Assembly: GCF_016773205.1 (NCBI RefSeq)
Contig: NZ_JAETWB010000010.1
Span: 1-64,000, forward strand
Direction: 5' to 3'
Length of the DNA: 64,000 nucleotides
DNA from: Belnapia arida
Lineage (GTDB): Bacteria; Pseudomonadota; Alphaproteobacteria; Acetobacterales; Acetobacteraceae
In this document: piece by piece, positions 59,585-64,000 of the stretch
Layout: each line of letters begins with the position of its first letter
Position numbering within the stretch: the stretch's first letter is position 1
Notes under the pieces: model-generated
What the model was told of the DNA's origin: nothing
Database searches by the model: none
Seen by the model: the letters and a program-made list of their open reading frames with translations, nothing else
Translations under genes and position numbers: made by a program

Positions 59585-60634
59585 TCAGGCCGACAGGATC
59601 TGCCGCTTGCTCTCCGCATCCGCCTGCTGCATCGCTGCAATCTTGTCCTGGATCGACTTCACATTGTCCGTGTAAGCATGGATGAAGTCGGTGTTGTCGT
59701 CCGCCTTGGACCGTGCTGAACCAGCGGCCGATTGCTGCGCCGCCTTGTCGGCCGCGTACTGCGCCCCTTCCATCTTGAGCGCCCCTCCGGCGATCTTGCC
59801 GCTCTCGGTCAGGATATCGGAGACATAATGCGCCCGCATCTCGCGCGCCTTCGCCAGCGGCTCCTGCTTCGCCTTCCACTGCTCGCGCTGGAGGGCCTTC
59901 GTGGCCTCCTTCTCCTTCCAGGCCGCAAGCTTCTCCGCCTTGCCCTGGTCGCCTTCGGGCGCCTCGTCATGCGCTGCGCTCGCGCCTTCCTCGGTGCGGG
60001 AGGAAGCGGCTTTGCCAACCCGCTTGCTGTCCATTTCCTTCATCTCGAAGCCACCCTCGTCGGACTCGACGGCAGGACGCGACTCGCCGACTGCCGGCTC
60101 CTCCTCCAGCTCGGGAGGCATCTCTTCTGGCTGCAACTCCTCCGGCACGTCCTCGCGGATCGCTGCCGCGTCCATGCCGCCCTTCAGCCCTGCCAGTGCA
60201 CCCATGATGGAGATCGCCGAGCTGACGCAAGTGGCAGCCAGCTCGAAGCCCGCCTCGGAGCGGATATCGTCGGCCGCCTTCTGGTCGGCCGACGCCGCCA
60301 TGGCCCGCTGCGTCGCCCTGTCCTGACGCGCCGCGTCGCGCGCCTCTAGGTTCGCCTTCTGCAGCAGCGCGGCGATTTCCTCGATGCTTCCAGCATTGGC
60401 CTGCAATCCATCGAGCGCCGACAGGGTCACGCCGAGGTCGTGCCCGGAACCGGGGCGAGGCGCCGGCAGCGCCACCAGCGGCGCCCCAGCAGCGGAAGAG
60501 GAGTGCGGCGGTGGCGGCGGCACCTCCCGAGCATCTGGCACCGGCCCGCCTAGGCGGGGAGCAACCGCAACGTCCCGCGTCAGCGCCGTCCAGATCGGCG
60601 TTCGCGCGGTGGTCCCGCTGACAGTCCCGGACAT
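59585..60634 (-). CDS. sctB: T3SS translocator SctB (YopD/EspB-like)
   Basis: A 349-residue protein with one hydrophobic segment (FELAATCVSSAISIMGALAG, near 130-150) between a Pro-rich N-terminus and a highly charged middle (about 155-255). The C-terminal helix FIHAYTDNVKSIQDKIAAMQ is typical of minor translocators. It would form the host-membrane pore with SctE. Identity is by architecture and position, not strong sequence similarity. Confidence 0.7.
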   Translation of the reverse strand: MSGTVSGTTARTPIWTALTRDVAVAPRLGGPVPDAREVPPPPPHSSSAAGAPLVALPAPRPGSGHDLGVTLSALDGLQANAGSIEEIAALLQKANLEARDAARQDRATQRAMAASADQKAADDIRSEAGFELAATCVSSAISIMGALAGLKGGMDAAAIREDVPEELQPEEMPPELEEEPAVGESRPAVESDEGGFEMKEMDSKRVGKAASSRTEEGASAAHDEAPEGDQGKAEKLAAWKEKEATKALQREQWKAKQEPLAKAREMRAHYVSDILTESGKIAGGALKMEGAQYAADKAAQQSAAGSARSKADDNTDFIHAYTDNVKSIQDKIAAMQQADAESKRQILSA

Positions 60635-60648
60635 GTTCTCCTCCCTGC

Positions 60649-61659
60649 TCAGGCCGAAGGTACGGCCATATTGTGCAGCAGGGTTTCCGCCGTCTCAGCC
60701 TGCCCCTTGATCATGTTCATCACCTTGGTGGTCGTATCCTGCATCTGCAGGACCATTTGCTGCAGCCGGTCCGTCTCGTCGCCCATGGCTTCCTGCAGCT
60801 TCGCGATCATCTTCTTGACCTCCGCCGCATCGGCCTCGTCTTGGGCCGCGTTATAGGAATCGACGCCGGCGGCAATGCCGACCCCTGCCTGGGTGATCGT
60901 CACCGCAGCGTTCGCCGCCACCGCGATCTTGCCGGCCACCGTTGCGATCTTGACCGCGAGTGTCGTAGCTTCTTCCGTCGTTTCGGCCACCGCACTCGCC
61001 AGTCCGCCGCCGCCGGCCACGAGAGTCATGAGGGACGCTGCGATGGTAATGCCCATGGTCAGACCCTGGGCCCACTTCTTCGCAGCCTCCTCGCTCATGC
61101 CGTTCTTGACCAGGCTCTGCTGGATGGCATCCTGCAATTTTGCCATGACGCCTGTCTGGTCCAGTGTCGTCATCGTCACTGCCACGGCTACTGTCAGTGC
61201 CGCCGCGGCAGCGGCCAGCGCACCGCCGGAGATCACCGCCATGGCTGTCGCGATGATGGCCGTCAACGCCACCGCGATCCAGGCGAACACCTTCATGATG
61301 GCCGACTTCGCCTCGGACTCCTGCTGCTTCTCGATGGCGTCGCCCATCTTCTTCGCCATGTCGAGATCGTGACCCTTACGGGCGAGTCCGTCCGCCTGGA
61401 TGTCCTTCTCCGTGTCCCGCTGCTGCGCGTCCCCCATCTTGACCTTGATCGCCAGGAAAGCGGTCATCATGGACGTCGTGTCCATGCCGAAGGGTTCGGC
61501 GAGCACGGGGATGTGGTCGCCTCCCATGCTTGCCGGCGGCGGGGGCGGGGCGCCGGCGCTCGTGGTTGGCGGCGCCTGCCGCTTGTCGGTGCCACCCAGC
61601 CGTTCGGTGCGGTCCACCAGCCCCGGCGCCGGACCGCCGACAGGACCGAGGCCGCTCAC
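60649..61659 (-). CDS. sctE: T3SS major translocator SctE (YopB/IpaB/SseC-like)
   Basis: A 336-residue protein with two hydrophobic regions (AIMKVFAWIAVALTAIIATA and following Ala-rich stretch near 125-170; AQGLTMGITIAASLMTLVAG near 205-225) and amphipathic helices after them (EVKKMIAKLQEAMGDETDRL). This is the usual plan of the large pore-forming translocator. It starts at GTG in a GTGA overlap with the SycD-like chaperone gene, with GGGAG...AGGG before it; the long frame upstream is not used. Confidence 0.78.
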   Translation of the reverse strand: MSGLGPVGGPAPGLVDRTERLGGTDKRQAPPTTSAGAPPPPPASMGGDHIPVLAEPFGMDTTSMMTAFLAIKVKMGDAQQRDTEKDIQADGLARKGHDLDMAKKMGDAIEKQQESEAKSAIMKVFAWIAVALTAIIATAMAVISGGALAAAAAALTVAVAVTMTTLDQTGVMAKLQDAIQQSLVKNGMSEEAAKKWAQGLTMGITIAASLMTLVAGGGGLASAVAETTEEATTLAVKIATVAGKIAVAANAAVTITQAGVGIAAGVDSYNAAQDEADAAEVKKMIAKLQEAMGDETDRLQQMVLQMQDTTTKVMNMIKGQAETAETLLHNMAVPSA

Positions 61660-62150
61660 GCCCTGCCGCTCCCGGTCAGATGGGCGCGCAGCACCTTCGC
61701 ACGGTCCCCCCAGCGGGCATGCCCGGGCTTGCCATGCGAGAGCGCCTCGGCCGCCTCCAGGGCGGTTCCGGCGCTCGTCGCATCTCCCATGGCGATGAAG
61801 CATTCCGCGGCGCGGACGGAGACCTGTGGGTCTTCCGGTTCCAGCATGGCGCAAACACCGTAGGCCTGCACGGCGACGGCGTGGAAGCCAAGCATCTGCG
61901 CCGATGCCGCGAGGCCTAGCCAGAAGCGCGGGTCCGTGTGACGGTGCAAGCAGAGGAAGCGGAATACATCCGCGGCATCCTGGTGCTGCCCGGCCGAATA
62001 GAAGCCGTAGCCCATGCTGTAGACCGCCTCCAGCTCGTCGCCGGTGATGCCGTTCAACGCGGCGATGTCCGTCTGTCCCTTCAGGATGGCTTCGGCCATC
62101 TGCTCAAGACGAGACTGGTCCATCGCCTCCGGCGCGGATGTGTCGCTCAT
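61656..62150 (-). CDS. SycD/LcrH-family translocator chaperone
   Basis: A 164-residue TPR chaperone. The three repeats are visible: LEAVYSMGYGFYSAGQHQDA, RFWLGLAASAQMLGFHAVAV, VRAAECFIAMGDATSAGTAL. The early AALNGIT segment corresponds to the family LKGIS. It keeps the two translocators soluble and apart before export. Its stop overlaps the sctE start by four bases. Of two neighbouring ATGs, the one at 62150 is better spaced from GGAGG. Confidence 0.88.
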   Translation of the reverse strand: MSDTSAPEAMDQSRLEQMAEAILKGQTDIAALNGITGDELEAVYSMGYGFYSAGQHQDAADVFRFLCLHRHTDPRFWLGLAASAQMLGFHAVAVQAYGVCAMLEPEDPQVSVRAAECFIAMGDATSAGTALEAAEALSHGKPGHARWGDRAKVLRAHLTGSGRA

Positions 62151-62162
62151 CATGCCTCCGGG

Positions 62163-62450
62163 TCAGACCATCTGGCGTGCTGGACGCGGGCGCGAATGCC
62201 GGGCGGGAGCGGACTGCTGCGGCAGATCGCGCTCGATCTCCTCCTTCAGCTGCTGCTCTGCATACTCCAGCAGACCTTTCGCACTGGGCAGCTTCTCGAG
62301 AAGGCGAGTCCGCAGCTCACCAGGCTGCGCGCCAGCTTCACGCAGCGCGGCCTCTCCCTTGCTAAGCATCGACTTCGCTTGCTCCAGCACGGCCGCCGTC
62401 TGCTCGATCGTCCTGCTGGCGTCCTGGCTCGTCCGCTCGATCTCATCCAT
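62163..62450 (-). CDS. Small coiled-coil protein at the head of the translocator operon
   Basis: A 95-residue helical protein: DEIERTSQDASRTIEQTAAV and QAKSMLSKGEAALREAG form a helix pair, followed by KGLLEYAEQQLKEEIE and a basic tail. I do not recognise it. Size, helices and its place before the SycD-like gene suggest a chaperone for the tip/filament protein, like CesA for EspA, but this is inference. The ATG at 62450 is seven bases after GGAG. Confidence 0.6.
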   Translation of the reverse strand: MDEIERTSQDASRTIEQTAAVLEQAKSMLSKGEAALREAGAQPGELRTRLLEKLPSAKGLLEYAEQQLKEEIERDLPQQSAPARHSRPRPARQMV

Positions 62451-62873
62451 CATCTTGCTCCAATTCGGTGAAACGGATGGGCGCTGCACGCCGTCATCTT
62501 CCGGAGGCGGGCACGGCAGCTCGGTCCGTCGCCCCGAACATGTCTTTCAGCGCAGGCAGCATCGGGCCGCAGGCAAGGCAGGACAGTGCGAGGAAGCTTC
62601 GCCATCACAAGCGCGCTTGTCACGGAGCCTTAACGCAGCGTACCGTTTGCGAAATCGTCTGCACCGGACATGCTGCGGTCGCACGGAAGACCATGGCCCT
62701 CACACTTTCGTGACAGCCGCGTCCAATCCGGCGGCCTGCGTCGTAGTGATGCGGAGGCCGGCAGCGAAAGGCTCGGGAAATTGCTGGAACGACACGGGAA
62801 TTCCAACTCGCAGTCCCGCCTTCAAGCCAAGTGCTTGTTACGCCTTCCCTGCGCCAGGCAGCTGTGAGGACTT
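62451..62873. promoter_or_regulatory. Divergent control region of the translocator operon
   Basis: A gap of 423 bases between the leftward translocator operon and the rightward 333-residue protein gene. It holds a perfect 14-bp palindrome ACAAGCGCGCTTGT (62607-62620) and the short direct repeat cgcaggca near 62551 and 62569. Both promoters are expected here. No small gene is seen. Confidence 0.45.
62607..62620. promoter_or_regulatory. Perfect 14-bp palindrome, candidate operator
   Basis: ACAAGCGCGCTTGT lies about 157 bases before the translocator operon start and 254 before the divergent gene. The binding protein is unknown. Confidence 0.4.
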
Positions 62874-63875
62874 ATGGTTGATTTACTCGTTCGGGGCTTT
62901 CCGGAAAAGCTGCGCCTGACGGCTGCGGTGCTCGGCTGCACCAGCCAGAAGGACCTTTGCGCCGCCTTCCGCCGCGTCAACCCGAACACGGATTTCGATC
63001 TCGAGCGATCCTACAAATGGATGCAGGGCCGCTCCCTGCCACGGTCCGCTCGCGTCTACGAGGACTGGCTGGCGCTGCTCGGCATGGGAGAGGCCTCCGT
63101 GTCCTGGCTGATGTCGTCGCCCATCGACCAGTTCGTTGAGGCCCTCGCGCTGTTCCATAAGGTGGAAGCTTCGGCACTGCTACGGCAAGCGGGGGTCAGC
63201 AGCACGGCCGGGGCGGCGGAGGTGATGCCCCATACGGGGCCCAACAGCTATCTCTGCGGCGTCTACGCCTGCTACTCGCACGCACAGTCTCCTTATTTCT
63301 ATGACCATCTTGTCAGGGCGACGCTTGTCATCGAGCCCGCGCCGCGGCGCTCCGAAGGGCTTGTCGCCACCTACTCGCAGCGGCTTCCCATGGGCCGGGT
63401 CCATGCGAGCGGAACCGTGGGGCTCTACGGCGCGGCATTGAGCCTCGAGTTGCGGGCACCGGGCCCGAATGTCGCTCCGGTCTTCTGCAGCCTGTTCCGT
63501 CCCTCTCCGCCGGGAAGCGTGCTGGTCGGCGTCATGTGCGGTACGGCGGCCATCAATCCGGCCGGACAGCCGCCTTATACAACGCGGATCATTATGGTGC
63601 GGATCGACGAAGCGCTGTCGGAGCGAGTCGAAGCATCGAACCGCTACCTCGACCGGGACGAGCGGCCCATCTCCTCCGACCTCGAGGGGCTTGGGATTGT
63701 CCTGCCGGATCCCGTGGGCCTCGAGGCGCTCGCCCATCGCGTCCTGAATCCGAGCCGGCAGCGGAGCGGCTTCGATCAGGTCGCGGTGACCGACTATACC
63801 GCGCTGGCGATGGCCTGCGACCAGATCTGGCTCAATGGCCTTGGCACCTGGCCGCCCAACCCGCAGGCAAAATAG
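62874..63875 (+). CDS. Unknown protein, possible regulator of the T3SS locus
   Basis: A 333-residue protein. The first 75 residues look like a helical DNA-binding or docking domain (LRLTAAVLGCTSQKDLCAAF, YKWMQGRSLPRSARVYEDWL). The remainder, from about 115, is a beta-rich domain (NSYLCGVYACYSHAQSPYF, then TLVIEPAPRRSEGL) resembling a sensor or ligand-binding fold. No exact family is known to me. It is divergent from the translocator operon, the classical place of a regulator, but direct evidence is missing. The start follows GAGG. Confidence 0.6.
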   Translation: MVDLLVRGFPEKLRLTAAVLGCTSQKDLCAAFRRVNPNTDFDLERSYKWMQGRSLPRSARVYEDWLALLGMGEASVSWLMSSPIDQFVEALALFHKVEASALLRQAGVSSTAGAAEVMPHTGPNSYLCGVYACYSHAQSPYFYDHLVRATLVIEPAPRRSEGLVATYSQRLPMGRVHASGTVGLYGAALSLELRAPGPNVAPVFCSLFRPSPPGSVLVGVMCGTAAINPAGQPPYTTRIIMVRIDEALSERVEASNRYLDRDERPISSDLEGLGIVLPDPVGLEALAHRVLNPSRQRSGFDQVAVTDYTALAMACDQIWLNGLGTWPPNPQAK

Positions 63876-63878
63876 GCA

Positions 63879-63894
63879 GGCTCCGACCGGAGCC
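63879..63894. terminator. Short hairpin after the 333-residue protein gene
   Basis: GGCTCC-gacc-GGAGCC forms a 6-bp stem three bases past the stop codon. There is no T run, so this is a weak candidate. Confidence 0.35.
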
Positions 63895-64000
63895 CGCGCG
63901 AGGCGCAGCGCCGTGTGTCTGACCGTGTGTCGCCGGCCTTCGATCGCGTGACGCTAGACCTGTCATGGATCCCTGTGCTTGTTTGGAAGAAGCGTTCGGT

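Noticed and set aside
1-64000. CRISPR arrays, rRNA, tRNA genes and complete insertion sequences
   Set aside because: No regularly spaced repeats, rRNA-like stretches, tRNA cloverleaf or transposase with terminal repeats could be found by reading the sequence; a computed search would be decisive.

Overview
The window reads as one contig from a high-GC alphaproteobacterium. The hopanoid genes (hpnA, hpnB, shc), the many Bug/TTT-type and other solute-binding proteins, and the GntR, Bug, LLM and TauD gene families point to the Acetobacteraceae (Roseomonas-like). That assignment is inference from gene content; there is no rRNA or tRNA in the window.

Left part (1-8,600): a tyrosine recombinase coupled to a small unknown gene; a class I ribonucleotide reductase alpha subunit (nrdA) read leftwards from a promoter with two NrdR-like boxes 32 bp apart and ending in a strong hairpin terminator; a small exported protein; and a large four-PAS hybrid histidine kinase. 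Middle-left part (8,600-16,500): a GntR regulator divergent from an aminotransferase coupled to a periplasmic amino-acid-binding protein, followed by an M20 deacylase, a peptide-binding protein, a second amino-acid-binding protein and a TauD-type dioxygenase. Next (16,455-21,124) come a gap with a cluster of DnaA-box-like sites and the hopanoid block hpnA-hpnB-shc. The stretch 21,383-32,854 is catabolic: a Bug protein and an LLM flavin oxidoreductase, a decayed IclR regulator coupled to a C4 acid-sugar kinase/PdxA2 pair, an SDR, a Baeyer-Villiger monooxygenase, a branched-chain-type binding protein, a MetE-like protein and another Bug protein. None of the six binding proteins has a permease beside it.

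Right part (33,763-62,450): a seemingly complete type III secretion system (T3SS). One long leftward operon (54,701 to 39,132, 21 genes, mostly overlapping) encodes the needle chaperone-like protein, inner rod SctI, ring lipoprotein SctJ, SctK, L, N, O, P, Q, the export gate SctR, S, T, U, the gatekeeper SctW, a SycN-like chaperone, SctX, SctY, SctV, SctD, a YscE-like chaperone and the needle SctF. A second leftward operon (62,450 to 56,633) encodes a coiled-coil protein, a SycD-like chaperone, translocators SctE and SctB, an EspA-like tip/filament protein and the secretin. Between them runs a short rightward operon: a chaperone-like protein, a lipoprotein and a lytic transglycosylase. At the left edge of the locus are a class I chaperone coupled to a 640-residue candidate effector, an RTX-repeat protein and a GH16-RTX glycosidase. 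A 333-residue protein of unknown function, possibly a regulator, lies divergent from the translocator operon.

The T3SS is a mosaic. The gatekeeper-SycN-X-Y-V order is that of the Yersinia Ysc system. The secretin has the four N-domains and lipobox of a type II (GspD) secretin. The tip protein resembles EspA filaments and shares a C-terminal helix with the needle subunit. The gatekeeper carries a canonical EF-hand loop. SctQ has an internal ribosome-binding site that would give an 89-residue SctQ-C. Neither an AraC-type T3SS activator nor a HrpL-type sigma factor is encoded in the window.
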